From GCA-003244245 sp050699975 (lineage in GTDB: Bacteria; Actinomycetota; Actinomycetes; Mycobacteriales; Pseudonocardiaceae): a stretch of 64,000 nucleotides of DNA. Under the pieces are notes generated by a model. It saw only the letters and a list, made by a program, of their open reading frames with translations. It did not search any database and was not told where the DNA came from. Both the position numbers and the translations under genes were made by a program. The stretch covers positions 1-64,000 of the forward strand of contig JBOHGH010000007.1 in NCBI GenBank assembly GCA_050699975.1. Direction: 5' to 3'. This document shows, piece by piece, positions 47,632-55,785 of this stretch (its first letter is position 1; each line of letters begins with the position of its first letter).

Positions 47632-48315
47632 TCAGGTTTCCTGACCCTGAAGTAACACTCTCGAGTGCTGCCCGCAAATCGTCCGAAATGCCGCTGTGCT
47701 CGCGTCTGTATCGAAGGCGCTCATCGGGTACGCGCAGAACAGCGACAACGGGTATCTGGAGGCGAGGTCGTTCCAGAGATACTCTAATGCGATAGCAGCA
47801 GCGACGTTCCCCTCCTCCCACAGCACGGCGACCATCTCGCCGTAGATTCTCACATCGCGCGCGCTCCCCGCCGCCCGGGAAACGAGCTGCCCAACGGTGG
47901 CCCTGAAGCGCGCCGCATCCGGCATGCCGTCCACCATGAACTTCGCCAACGCTTCGCCCACGTCCAGTGCAATGAACCTGCCGCATCGCTGCGCCTCATG
48001 TAACTCGATGCCTGCTTCCATGAGCGCGCGGACGAACGAATCCCGGTGGGCGTCAGAGGCAACCACGATGGCAGCATCGCCGGTGACGAGGCCTGAGGAG
48101 AGGAAGTCCCGCACGGAGTCCACGAGAAAAGCTTCTGTCTCGTAGAATCCGACAAAATGCGGATGACCACGGACGACAATGTCGTCGAGTGGCGGCCCGT
48201 TCGTGGTCAGGCCGCGGCCACCCTGTACGGCGGACGGGCTCAGAACCCGCTCCATGGGGGCCCGCTGAAGTTGCTGAAGGCGCTCCATCAACTGCCAGTG
48301 GGCGATGCGATACAT
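47632..48315 (-). CDS. MEDS-domain sensor protein
   Basis: The product has up to 227 residues. From about residue 50 it is a MEDS domain, named after the dichloromethane regulator DcmR: HFVGFYETEAFLVDSVRDFL, then GDAAIVVAS, RCGRFIALDVGEAL and RIYGEMVAVLWEEGN. These domains are thought to sense small organic compounds. No DNA-binding domain is joined to it. The true start may be one of the internal methionines at the N-terminus. It lies between the oxygenase gene and regulator 3 and may pass a signal to that regulator. Confidence 0.8.
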   Translation of the reverse strand: MYRIAHWQLMERLQQLQRAPMERVLSPSAVQGGRGLTTNGPPLDDIVVRGHPHFVGFYETEAFLVDSVRDFLSSGLVTGDAAIVVASDAHRDSFVRALMEAGIELHEAQRCGRFIALDVGEALAKFMVDGMPDAARFRATVGQLVSRAAGSARDVRIYGEMVAVLWEEGNVAAAIALEYLWNDLASRYPLSLFCAYPMSAFDTDASTAAFRTICGQHSRVLLQGQET

Positions 48316-48470
48316 CCCCCCGAGCGCCGGACACCGAGGCGGCGGGCCCAGGTGCTGTCAAGCACAACATGTCCTTTAGCTCGCCTCTTCACGGAGCGGA
48401 CTCGCGAAACACTGGTGGTTGAGTCGCCGGGATCTGGTCTCCGGTCATCGCCATAGAGGTTCTCGGTCAT
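48288..48470 (-). CDS. Possible small basic protein before MEDS gene
   Basis: ATG at 48470 follows a good ribosome-binding site (AAGGGGAAGG) and opens 60 residues rich in Arg and Ser. It overlaps the start of the MEDS gene in another frame. I recognise no family. It may be a leader that couples translation, or a frame-shifted original N-terminus of the MEDS protein. Confidence 0.28.
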   Translation of the reverse strand: MTENLYGDDRRPDPGDSTTSVSRVRSVKRRAKGHVVLDSTWARRLGVRRSGGCIASPTGS

Positions 48471-48515
48471 TTGCCTTCCCCTTGATCCTACTAAGTTGTT
48501 CTCTTATCGGGTTGA

Positions 48516-49370
48516 TCAGTGCAACGCGGGGTTCATCAGCGGTGGGTCACCGAGGATGTGGACGCGCCGCAGGTGGCGTCCGCACTTGCTGGCGTAGGGT
48601 TCCCGGCCGTGTAGCAACGTGTAGTTGTCCGCTACGACAACATCCCCTGCCTGCCAGGTATGGGCGTAGCAGTGGTCCGGGTCGTACAGCACATCTCGCA
48701 GCTGCTGTTCGACCCGAGCAACATGCTCGGCCGGAACGTCGTGGAACTCGACCCTTGGCCGGTTGATGTAGTTGATGCTGTCAGGAACAGGTTCCAAATA
48801 CCGCATGGTAGGAAACCCACAGTTTGGGTGTTCGACAACGAGCAGTGACGTAGCTGTGCCACCGTAGTGGGACTCTTTGGCGACGTGGTAAGTCAGGGTC
48901 AGCCCCGCCCACAACGTCCGGGTCGCAGGACAGGCGCGGGCGAGTACCCGGGTCGTGTCGCAGAAGATGGTACGTCCACCTTGCTCATCGTCGAGCGCGC
49001 TGACGCATTGGAAGAGCTGGAACTCCGGTATCCATTCCACGAACATGCCGTCCCAGTGGAATGTCACCGCCGAGTTGTCGAAAACGTGATCGGCGGGGCG
49101 TTCGTGCTCAACAAGCTCGAGCACGGCTCCGAAGGGCCAGGTGAGCACTTGTCCCCATGATTCGGCGTAGCGGGCTAGTTCTTGGGGGCCTGGGAACGGA
49201 TCGAAGCCACGCAGGACAAGCAGATGATGTTCACGCGCCAGCTCTCGTGCTACCGAAACCGGGACCTCGGTCGGATCGGTGCTCGCCATTCGGGGGCGGA
49301 TCATCACGCCGTAAGGTGACATGACTTCCACGTCGAACTGGTAGGATAGGCGCTGATGCAATGGTTCCAC
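48516..49370 (-). CDS. pvcB: TauD/PvcB-type Fe(II)/2-oxoglutarate oxygenase
   Basis: The protein has 284 residues of the TauD family. The iron ligands are His and Asp in TFHWDGMF and the distal His in LLHGREPY; the 2-oxoglutarate Arg is in the C-terminal LRRVHI block. In isonitrile pathways such an enzyme (PvcB) desaturates or oxidises the amino-acid-derived isonitrile. It starts 42 bp after the stop of the isocyanide synthase gene on the same strand, which strongly supports that role here. The exact chemistry depends on the amino acid used. Confidence 0.87.
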   Translation of the reverse strand: MEPLHQRLSYQFDVEVMSPYGVMIRPRMASTDPTEVPVSVARELAREHHLLVLRGFDPFPGPQELARYAESWGQVLTWPFGAVLELVEHERPADHVFDNSAVTFHWDGMFVEWIPEFQLFQCVSALDDEQGGRTIFCDTTRVLARACPATRTLWAGLTLTYHVAKESHYGGTATSLLVVEHPNCGFPTMRYLEPVPDSINYINRPRVEFHDVPAEHVARVEQQLRDVLYDPDHCYAHTWQAGDVVVADNYTLLHGREPYASKCGRHLRRVHILGDPPLMNPALH

Positions 49371-49412
49371 GGTCTTCCTCTGATTCGCCGATGTTGAGGA
49401 TTCTTGACGACC

Positions 49413-50489
49413 TCAGGCGGCCAGACCCAAACAGGTGTTCGTGCCCCTCGCTGTATAATGCGACGGCCTCCCGTTGACATAAACAAGCTCCGCACCCATG
49501 GCTTCTGCCTGGTACCGCTTCATGAGCACGAACCTACCGCCGACATCGACAGCCGTGCTGTGCCAAGGTGTAAGCCAGTTGTCCGGAGCCTCAACAAGGT
49601 TTATGCCGAGTTTGGCAGAGCCACAAGGCTGTGGGTGAATCGACAGTCGCACGGCATTCGGGAACCGCTCCGCGATCAGCTTCCCCCATGCCTTGCTTCG
49701 CTGGATCACGCCGTAGGCGCGTACCCGGCATTCTCGCTGAAGGGCAGCTCGGCTCCCTTGGTGATCGGGCGTGTCGGCATCCTCTACCAGGAATCTAGTG
49801 ATTCCGCGGTATAGCGTCAGCTGTTCACCCCCGGCGCGAACCTGTTGCTTGAGCATCTCAAGGTCTTCGCCGTAGCATCCGATCAGTACCTGGCGCATTG
49901 TCGTGTGCGTATAGCCGGTGTACTCGTCATCAAGCCTGAAAAGGCCGAGCGAGTCCGGACCGATCGAATCGATCAATTCCCGCAGTTCAGCTTGGTAGCG
50001 TGTGACGTTTGAGTCGCTAATCTGGACGAGGTCGCTGAACACCCGACCGTCGGAGCAAATGATGATTTTTGCGCCGTGCCGGTAAATCTGCCGAACTCGG
50101 TCGCATATGGCACAGAGGAACTCGAGCGAGAGCCATTCTGTCATGTCGGGGGTGGCACCGAGAACCTTCGAGTTATTCGGGGACTTGGCAGGGAAAGCTG
50201 GAAGTACGAACTCCACCGGGATGCCTCGGGCGACGAACCGCATGACGCGCCCCCGGTGAACCTCCATGCAGCTGCCGCAGGGACGAGAGACACAGGATGA
50301 ATCCGTGGCCAGCCGCTGGTGCTCCATGATGACCCTCAGTATTTTCGAGACCATTTCGCGCTCGTGACGAGTCGACAAAACAGCGCCACGGGCGGCAGGC
50401 GCTGCCGTGCTCGGGTTGGCGGCACCCACAAACAACTGGTCGATCACCTTCACCGGCAGGGCACACTGCGGGCAGGAGAGAGTGGACAT
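49413..50489 (-). CDS. pvcA: Isocyanide synthase (PvcA/DIT1 family)
   Basis: These enzymes convert the amino group of Tyr or Trp into an isonitrile, taking the carbon from ribulose-5-phosphate. The product has 358 residues from ATG 50489. The family signature is unmistakable: PAFPAKSPNNSKVLGATPD near residue 115, followed by EWLSLEFL, and later IICSDGRVFSDLV. At the N-terminus there are extra cysteines (CPQC, then CGSC) that could hold a metal. A shared palindrome stands 108 bp upstream. It forms an operon with the TauD-type oxygenase. The amino acid substrate cannot be read from the sequence. Confidence 0.92.
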   Translation of the reverse strand: MSTLSCPQCALPVKVIDQLFVGAANPSTAAPAARGAVLSTRHEREMVSKILRVIMEHQRLATDSSCVSRPCGSCMEVHRGRVMRFVARGIPVEFVLPAFPAKSPNNSKVLGATPDMTEWLSLEFLCAICDRVRQIYRHGAKIIICSDGRVFSDLVQISDSNVTRYQAELRELIDSIGPDSLGLFRLDDEYTGYTHTTMRQVLIGCYGEDLEMLKQQVRAGGEQLTLYRGITRFLVEDADTPDHQGSRAALQRECRVRAYGVIQRSKAWGKLIAERFPNAVRLSIHPQPCGSAKLGINLVEAPDNWLTPWHSTAVDVGGRFVLMKRYQAEAMGAELVYVNGRPSHYTARGTNTCLGLAA

Positions 50490-50568
50490 GGCTATTCCCT
50501 GGTGAGTCGTGCGGGTCAGATGTGCTTGTCGTCTGCTGTCGGCTACGCGGCCTCGACTTCGCACCTGC

Positions 50569-50619
50569 AGTCAAGCTATGACTGTGCCGCCCGCACTACA
50601 TCTGTCTGGTGGCAGATAT
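50569..50619 (-). promoter_or_regulatory. Shared operator site C and promoter block
   Basis: ACATCTGTC-TGGT-GGCAGATAT lies at 50598-50619 (7 of 9 arm positions pair). TAGCTTGACT follows on the minus strand at 50569-50578, 19 nt away, as at site A. The pvcA start is 108 bp from the palindrome. Confidence 0.7.
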
Positions 50620-50722
50620 CGGACTAGCCGGAGGCATAGATCGAAGATCGCCGGACGCCGAGCCATTCAACGGGTCGTGGTGGTGGAGCACACCCCCGGC
50701 ACTTTGCCGGGCGCGGTCGCCT

Positions 50723-50750
50723 ACTTGCCGCGGCCAGGGCCGCGGCAAGT
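50723..50750. terminator. Perfect 13-bp hairpin upstream of pvcA promoter
   Basis: ACTTGCCGCGGCC pairs fully with GGCCGCGGCAAGT around two bases. It stands between the glucosidase end and the pvcA control region and could keep glucosidase transcription from reaching pvcA. Confidence 0.55.
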
Positions 50751-50799
50751 TGATCTGACCGTTATGCAGTCGGCGGTCGATGTCCCGGGGTCGGCGCCG

Positions 50800-50855
50800 T
50801 GAACTCGTCGGGACCGACGTCTGTACGAACGGGAATGTCGGTCGCGTCGAGTTCA
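50800..50855 (-). terminator. Nested hairpin after glucosidase gene
   Basis: TGAACTCG at 50800 pairs with CGAGTTCA ending at 50855, with an inner CCGACGT/ATGTCGG stem. It begins 33 bases after the glucosidase stop on the minus strand. It is the sister of the hairpin at 39553-39610. Confidence 0.5.
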
Positions 50856-50888
50856 GCCGGCAGGGCTGGGGTGACGCTGATACAACGG

Positions 50889-53510
50889 CTACTCAACGGG
50901 GGTGTTGCGGCGCAGCAGGCACTCCGCGACGAGGCCGGTCCAGCCGGTCTGGTGTGACGCGCCCAGCCCGGCCCCGGTGTCACCGTGGAAGTACTCGTAG
51001 AACCACAGCTGGTCGTGCCAGTGCGGGTCGGTCTGGAACAGCTCGTAGTTCCCGAACACCGGCCGGCGCCCGGCGGAGTCGTTGAGGAACGTGCTGATGA
51101 GGCGGTCGTTCAGGTCGGCGGCCACCTCAGCCAGCGTGCGCTTCACCCCGGAGCCGGTCGGGTGCTCGATGACGAAGTCATCGCCGAAGAACCGGGCGAA
51201 CCGCCCGATCGCCTCGACAAGCAGGTAATTGACGGGGAACCACACCGGCCCACGCCAGTTGGAGTTGCCGCCGAACAGGCCGCTCGTCGACTCGGCAGGC
51301 TCGTAGTCCACCGATGCGTGCAACTCGGGCAGGTCGAGCACGAACGGCGCGTCGCGGTGGTGGCGCGACACCGATCGCAGACCGTGCGGCGACAGGAACT
51401 CCTGCTCGGACAGCATCGGCTGCAGGATCCGCCGTAGCTGCTCGCGCCCCACGATCGACAGCAGCTGGCCCTCGGAGCCGCCCCGCACGTGGGTCTCCCC
51501 CACCACGTCGGCGTACTGCGGCAGGTGCGTGATGAACCAGCGCATCCGCGCAGTGAAGTCCGGCAGCCGCTGCAGGGTCGCGGTGCCCAGCGTCGTCGTC
51601 GCGCACAGCGGCAGCAGCCCGACCAGCGAGCGCACCCGCAGCGGGATCCGCCGCCCGTCAGCCGCGGACAGCACGTCGTAGAAGAAGCCGTCGGTGGGAT
51701 CCCACAGGCCGCCGTGGGCCGCCGAGGCGATCAGCGCGAAATGCTCGAAGAACTTGGTGGCGAGGTCCTCGTAGGCCCGGTCGTGCTCGGCGAGCACCAG
51801 GGCCATCTCCAGCAGGTTCAGGCAATACATCGCCATCCATGCGGTGCCATCGCTCTGCTCCAGGATCCCGGCCAGCGGCAGCGCCGCGGACCGGTCGATC
51901 GGCCCGATGTTGTCCAGGCCGAGGAACCCGCCCTCGAAGACGTTGTTGCCCTCGCTGTCCTTGCGATTCACCCACCAGGTGAAGTTCAGCAGCAGCTTGT
52001 GGAACACCCGGGCCAGGAAGTCGAAGTCGCGCGAGCCGTCAATCTCGAAGACCCGCAATGCAGCCCAGGCGTGCACCGGCGGGTTGACGTCACCGAAGGC
52101 CCACTCATACGCGGGTAGCTGGCCACCCGGGTGCATGTACCACTCGCGCAGCAACAACAGCAGCTGGTTCTTGGCGAACGTCGGGTCCAGGCGCGCCAGT
52201 GGCACGCAGTGGAACGCGAGGTCCCAAGCGGCGTACCAGGGGTACTCCCACGGGTCCGGCATCGAGATCACGTCGGCGTTGTTGAGATGCCGCCATGCGG
52301 AGTTGCGCCCGTGCCGTCGCTGCGACGGCGGTGGTGGGCCGGCCGGGTCGCCGTCGAGCCAGCGTGCCACGTCGTAGTGGAAGAACTGCTTGCCCCACAG
52401 CATCCCGGCCATCGCCTGCCGGAACATCAGCGCCTCATCGGTGGACGCCTCGGCGGGGATCAGCGCCCGGTAGAACTCGTCCGCCTCGGCGCGTCGGGCC
52501 GTCATCACCTCACTGAACCCGGTCCCCAGCTCACCGGCGCTGTCGCCGGTGGTCAGTCGCAGCCGGACCACGGACCGGCCACCGGCAGGCACATCGAGCC
52601 GGTACCACAGCGCACCTTTCGTGCCGAGCCCGTCCTGGTTGACGGTCGCGGCGCCGGTCACGACGTGATCATTGATCCCGTCCTTGGGATGAGCCGAGCG
52701 ACCCGGCACGCCGTAGAGCCGCGGGGTGTTGGTCTCGTTGTCGCACAGCAGCGGCTGTGGAGCACCGTCGCCACCGAGCACCAGCGTGCCCAGCTCGGCG
52801 TGCCGTGCGATCAGCGTCCCGTCCGCGCCGGCGCGGATCTCCGGCACGGCCTCCTGCCCGGGCAGTCCCCACGCCCAGGTGTTGCGGAACCACAGCGTCG
52901 GCAGCACGTGCAGCGTCGCCGCCTCCGGGCTGCGGTTGTCCACGGTGATCCGCAGGCACAGGTCGGCCGGGTCGGCCTTGGCATAGTCGACCGTCACCGC
53001 CCAGTACTGATCCTGCGCGAACACGCCGGTGTCGACCAGCTCGTACTCCGGTGCCTCCCGGCCCCGGCGGCGGTTCTGCTCGACCAGGTCGGCATACGGG
53101 AAGGGTCGCTGCGGGTAGTGGTAGCGCCAGGTCATCCAGGAGTGGGTGGGCGTGGAGTCCAGGTACCACCAGTACTCCTTGGCGTCCTCGCCGTGGTTGC
53201 CCTCCGGCCCGGTCAGCCCGAACATCCGCTCCTTGAGAATGGGGTCGACGCCGTTCCACAGCGCCAGGGCGAGGCAGAACGTCTGGCGATCGTCGCAGAC
53301 CCCGGCCATGCCGTCCTCGTTCCAGCGGTACACCCGGGACCGGGCGTGGTCGTGCGGGAAGTGATCCCAGGCCTGGCCGTAGGAGCTGTAGTCCTCCCGG
53401 ACGGTGCCCCAAGCCCGCTCGGACAGGTACGGGCCCCAGGCCCGCCAGGCCGCCGTGCCCTCGTCGGCTCGCTGAAGGCGGGTGTGCTCCGCTGACGTCG
53501 TCTGTCCCAT
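50889..53510 (-). CDS. GH63-like glucosidase (MGH1 type)
   Basis: The product has 873 residues. A beta-rich N-terminal part (about 1-370) leads to an (alpha/alpha)6 barrel with DPWEYPWYAAWDLAFH, in which the Asp is a likely catalytic acid, then GGFLGLDNIGP and GPVWFPVNYLL and HQTGWTGLV near the end. This is the pattern of the GH63-related actinobacterial glucosidases that include mannosylglycerate and glucosylglycerate hydrolases. Which alpha-glucoside it cuts cannot be told. It is divergent from the debranching enzyme gene, with 64 bp between, so both may respond to sugar storage. Confidence 0.85.
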   Translation of the reverse strand: MGQTTSAEHTRLQRADEGTAAWRAWGPYLSERAWGTVREDYSSYGQAWDHFPHDHARSRVYRWNEDGMAGVCDDRQTFCLALALWNGVDPILKERMFGLTGPEGNHGEDAKEYWWYLDSTPTHSWMTWRYHYPQRPFPYADLVEQNRRRGREAPEYELVDTGVFAQDQYWAVTVDYAKADPADLCLRITVDNRSPEAATLHVLPTLWFRNTWAWGLPGQEAVPEIRAGADGTLIARHAELGTLVLGGDGAPQPLLCDNETNTPRLYGVPGRSAHPKDGINDHVVTGAATVNQDGLGTKGALWYRLDVPAGGRSVVRLRLTTGDSAGELGTGFSEVMTARRAEADEFYRALIPAEASTDEALMFRQAMAGMLWGKQFFHYDVARWLDGDPAGPPPPSQRRHGRNSAWRHLNNADVISMPDPWEYPWYAAWDLAFHCVPLARLDPTFAKNQLLLLLREWYMHPGGQLPAYEWAFGDVNPPVHAWAALRVFEIDGSRDFDFLARVFHKLLLNFTWWVNRKDSEGNNVFEGGFLGLDNIGPIDRSAALPLAGILEQSDGTAWMAMYCLNLLEMALVLAEHDRAYEDLATKFFEHFALIASAAHGGLWDPTDGFFYDVLSAADGRRIPLRVRSLVGLLPLCATTTLGTATLQRLPDFTARMRWFITHLPQYADVVGETHVRGGSEGQLLSIVGREQLRRILQPMLSEQEFLSPHGLRSVSRHHRDAPFVLDLPELHASVDYEPAESTSGLFGGNSNWRGPVWFPVNYLLVEAIGRFARFFGDDFVIEHPTGSGVKRTLAEVAADLNDRLISTFLNDSAGRRPVFGNYELFQTDPHWHDQLWFYEYFHGDTGAGLGASHQTGWTGLVAECLLRRNTPVE

Positions 53511-53574
53511 GCTGGTCAGTACACCAGCCCGCGCCCGGCGTTACGTTCGGCCGTCGAGGGGACACTGCTGATTC

Positions 53575-55494
53575 ATGACTCCGCTGCGCATCGCCTTCGG
53601 TCCTGCCGTGTGCACGTCGCTGGCCGAGGGCGGTGACCGGGAGTGGCTGGTAGCCGATGGCTGCGGCGGTTACGCGATGGGCACCGTCTGCGGGCTGCGC
53701 ACCCGGCGCTACCACGGCCTGCTGGTGCCGGCGGTCGCCGGCCCGTCGACGCGCCGCCTCGGCCTGGTCGCGCTGGACCCGATGCTGGTGCTGGCGTCGG
53801 GCACCTCCGTACGGCTCGGCGTGCACGAGTGGTCGGGCGGGGCGGTGGCGCCTGCCGGGCACACGTTCCTTGAGTCGTTCGACCTCGACGACGGGCTACC
53901 GCGCTGGCGGTGGCGGGTGGGCGACGTCGTGCTGGAACGTGAGTTGGCGATGCGCCACGGTGGCGCGTCGCTGGCGGTGGTGCACCGGCTACTGGCTGGC
54001 GGGCCGGTGCGCCTGGTGCTGGAGGCGCTGGTGACCTGGCGCGACGCGCACGGCGAGCGCTACGCGGGCGGGCCGCTGCTCGTCGAGCACGGCGACGGCG
54101 GGGCGGTGGTCGAGGGATCCTTCCGGCTGCGCGGGCCCGGCTGGGCGCCGGCCGGAGACTGGTACCGCGGCGTGCACACCCGGCTGGAGGCACAGCGCGG
54201 GCTCACGGCCGAGGAGGACCTCTGGCTGGCCGGCCGGTTCGCCGCCGACCTGTCCAGCGCTGGCGACACGCTGCCGGTATCGGCGTGGGCCGGTGACCTC
54301 GCGGTTGAGCCCGCACCGGCCGTCGATGTGATCGCGGCTGCGCGCGAGCGGGCCCGCGCCCTGATGGCTACCGCGGGTGCGGCCGACGAGGTGGCGGCGC
54401 GGCTCGTGCTGGCTGCCGACGCGTTCATCACCACTGCGCCGGACGTCGTCGCGGGTTACCCGTGGTTCGGCGCGTGGTCGCGGGACACCATGACGTCCTA
54501 TGAGGGGCTGTTTCTGGCCACTGGCCGGGCCAGCGAGGGGCGGGCGCTGCTGCACGGGTACGCCGCGACGGTCTCCAAGGGCATGCTGGCCAACACCGCA
54601 GACACCGGCGCAACCGAGTACAACACCGCCGACGCCACGCTGTGGTTCATCCACGCCATCGACCGCCATGTCGCAGCGGCCGGCGACCTCGATCTTGCCG
54701 CTGCCCTCGTCCCGGTGCTGGATGGGGTGGTCAAGGCGCACATGCAGGGCACCCGGTACGGCATCCGCGTCGACCCCGCCGACGGGCTGCTGGCCCAGGG
54801 CCAACCCGGCTACGCCCTGACCTGGATGGATGCCCGGGTCGACGGGGTCGGCGTGACGCCTCGCATCGGCAAGCCGGTGGACATCAACGCGCTGTGGGTG
54901 AACGGTCTAGCGGCGCTGCGGGAGTTGCACGCGCGTCTGGGCTCGGATCCGCCGGAGATCGCCGCGCTGCACGAGCGCGCCCGCAGGTCCTTCGCCGCCC
55001 GCTTCCCTACTCCCCGCGGCGGGCTTTACGACGTCGTCGATGGCCCGGTCGGCGACGACGACACCGTGCGGCCCAACCAACTGCTCGCGTTCTCGCTGCC
55101 GCATGCGCCGCTCACCGACCCCGGCGCCGTCGGTGCCCTCGCCGCGTCGCTGCTCACCCCGCTCGGGCTGCGCAGCCTCGCGCCCGGCTCGCCCGGCTAC
55201 CTCGGCCGGCACCGCGGGGGGTCGCGCGAGCGCGACGGCGCCTACCACCAGGGCACGGTCTGGCCGTGGCTGATCGGTCCCTACGTCGATGCCTGCCGGC
55301 GCACCGGCCTGCCCGCCGACGGCGTGCTCGACGGTCTGGCAGCGCACCTGGCCGAGTGGGGGCTGGGCTCGGTCTCCGAGACCACCGACGGCGACCCACC
55401 GCACGCCGCCACCGGCTGCCCGTTCCAAGCCTGGTCGGTAGCCGAACTGATCCGCGCCATGCGGAGCGAACCGGTAAAGTCAATGGTCAGATGA
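53575..55494 (+). CDS. Glycogen debranching enzyme (amylo-1,6-glucosidase)
   Basis: The product has 639 residues. The N-terminal domain has the familiar EWLVADGCGGYAMGT and TRRYHGLLV motifs. The C-terminal (alpha/alpha)6 barrel has GYPWFGAWSRDTM, with the catalytic acid, EYNTADATLWF and GTVWPWLIGPY. It removes alpha-1,6-linked glucose from glycogen branch points. ATG 53575 is the first codon of the homologous region. It is divergent from the glucosidase and ends about 115 bp before pqqA. Confidence 0.92.
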   Translation: MTPLRIAFGPAVCTSLAEGGDREWLVADGCGGYAMGTVCGLRTRRYHGLLVPAVAGPSTRRLGLVALDPMLVLASGTSVRLGVHEWSGGAVAPAGHTFLESFDLDDGLPRWRWRVGDVVLERELAMRHGGASLAVVHRLLAGGPVRLVLEALVTWRDAHGERYAGGPLLVEHGDGGAVVEGSFRLRGPGWAPAGDWYRGVHTRLEAQRGLTAEEDLWLAGRFAADLSSAGDTLPVSAWAGDLAVEPAPAVDVIAAARERARALMATAGAADEVAARLVLAADAFITTAPDVVAGYPWFGAWSRDTMTSYEGLFLATGRASEGRALLHGYAATVSKGMLANTADTGATEYNTADATLWFIHAIDRHVAAAGDLDLAAALVPVLDGVVKAHMQGTRYGIRVDPADGLLAQGQPGYALTWMDARVDGVGVTPRIGKPVDINALWVNGLAALRELHARLGSDPPEIAALHERARRSFAARFPTPRGGLYDVVDGPVGDDDTVRPNQLLAFSLPHAPLTDPGAVGALAASLLTPLGLRSLAPGSPGYLGRHRGGSRERDGAYHQGTVWPWLIGPYVDACRRTGLPADGVLDGLAAHLAEWGLGSVSETTDGDPPHAATGCPFQAWSVAELIRAMRSEPVKSMVR

Positions 55495-55609
55495 CCTTGA
55501 CATCGGTCGGTGCGCTCTGCCACCATGAAGAACTTCTTATTTGCGATTCTGGTAAAGAATTCGCACCGGTTATTATGATGCCGGTTTCGAGTGACAGCGG
55601 AGGTCGAAT

Positions 55610-55765
55610 ATGGTCACTGTCCACGATCAGCACGGTCGCGTTGTCAGCGGGAGGATCGAGGAGCCTGCACAGAGCGCACGGAGCGCGCGCCGGCAGTGGG
55701 TGGCGCCGGTCTGGGCGCGGCTGGAAACCCCCATGGAAGTCACGATGTACGTGGCTCGGCGCTAA
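55610..55765 (+). CDS. pqqA: PQQ precursor peptide PqqA
   Basis: PqqA is the peptide from which the cofactor pyrroloquinoline quinone is made. The gene is short and easily missed. ATG 55610 follows GGAGGT. The product has 51 residues, whereas most PqqA have about 22-30. The C-terminus holds the needed Glu and Tyr in ETPMEVTMYVARR, with Glu43 and Tyr47 spaced E-x3-Y for cross-linking by PqqE. The first about 30 residues, rich in Arg and Glu, form an extension that could serve as a longer leader. It starts the pqqABCDE operon, 20 bp before pqqB. Confidence 0.9.
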   Translation: MVTVHDQHGRVVSGRIEEPAQSARSARRQWVAPVWARLETPMEVTMYVARR

Positions 55766-55785
55766 GGTTAGTCAGCTTCGCTGCG

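Noticed and set aside
55497..55609. TTGACA near 55497 and TATTAT at 55571 as a pqq promoter
   Set aside because: The spacing between the two is far too large, and no matching partner box lies at 16-18 bp from either one.
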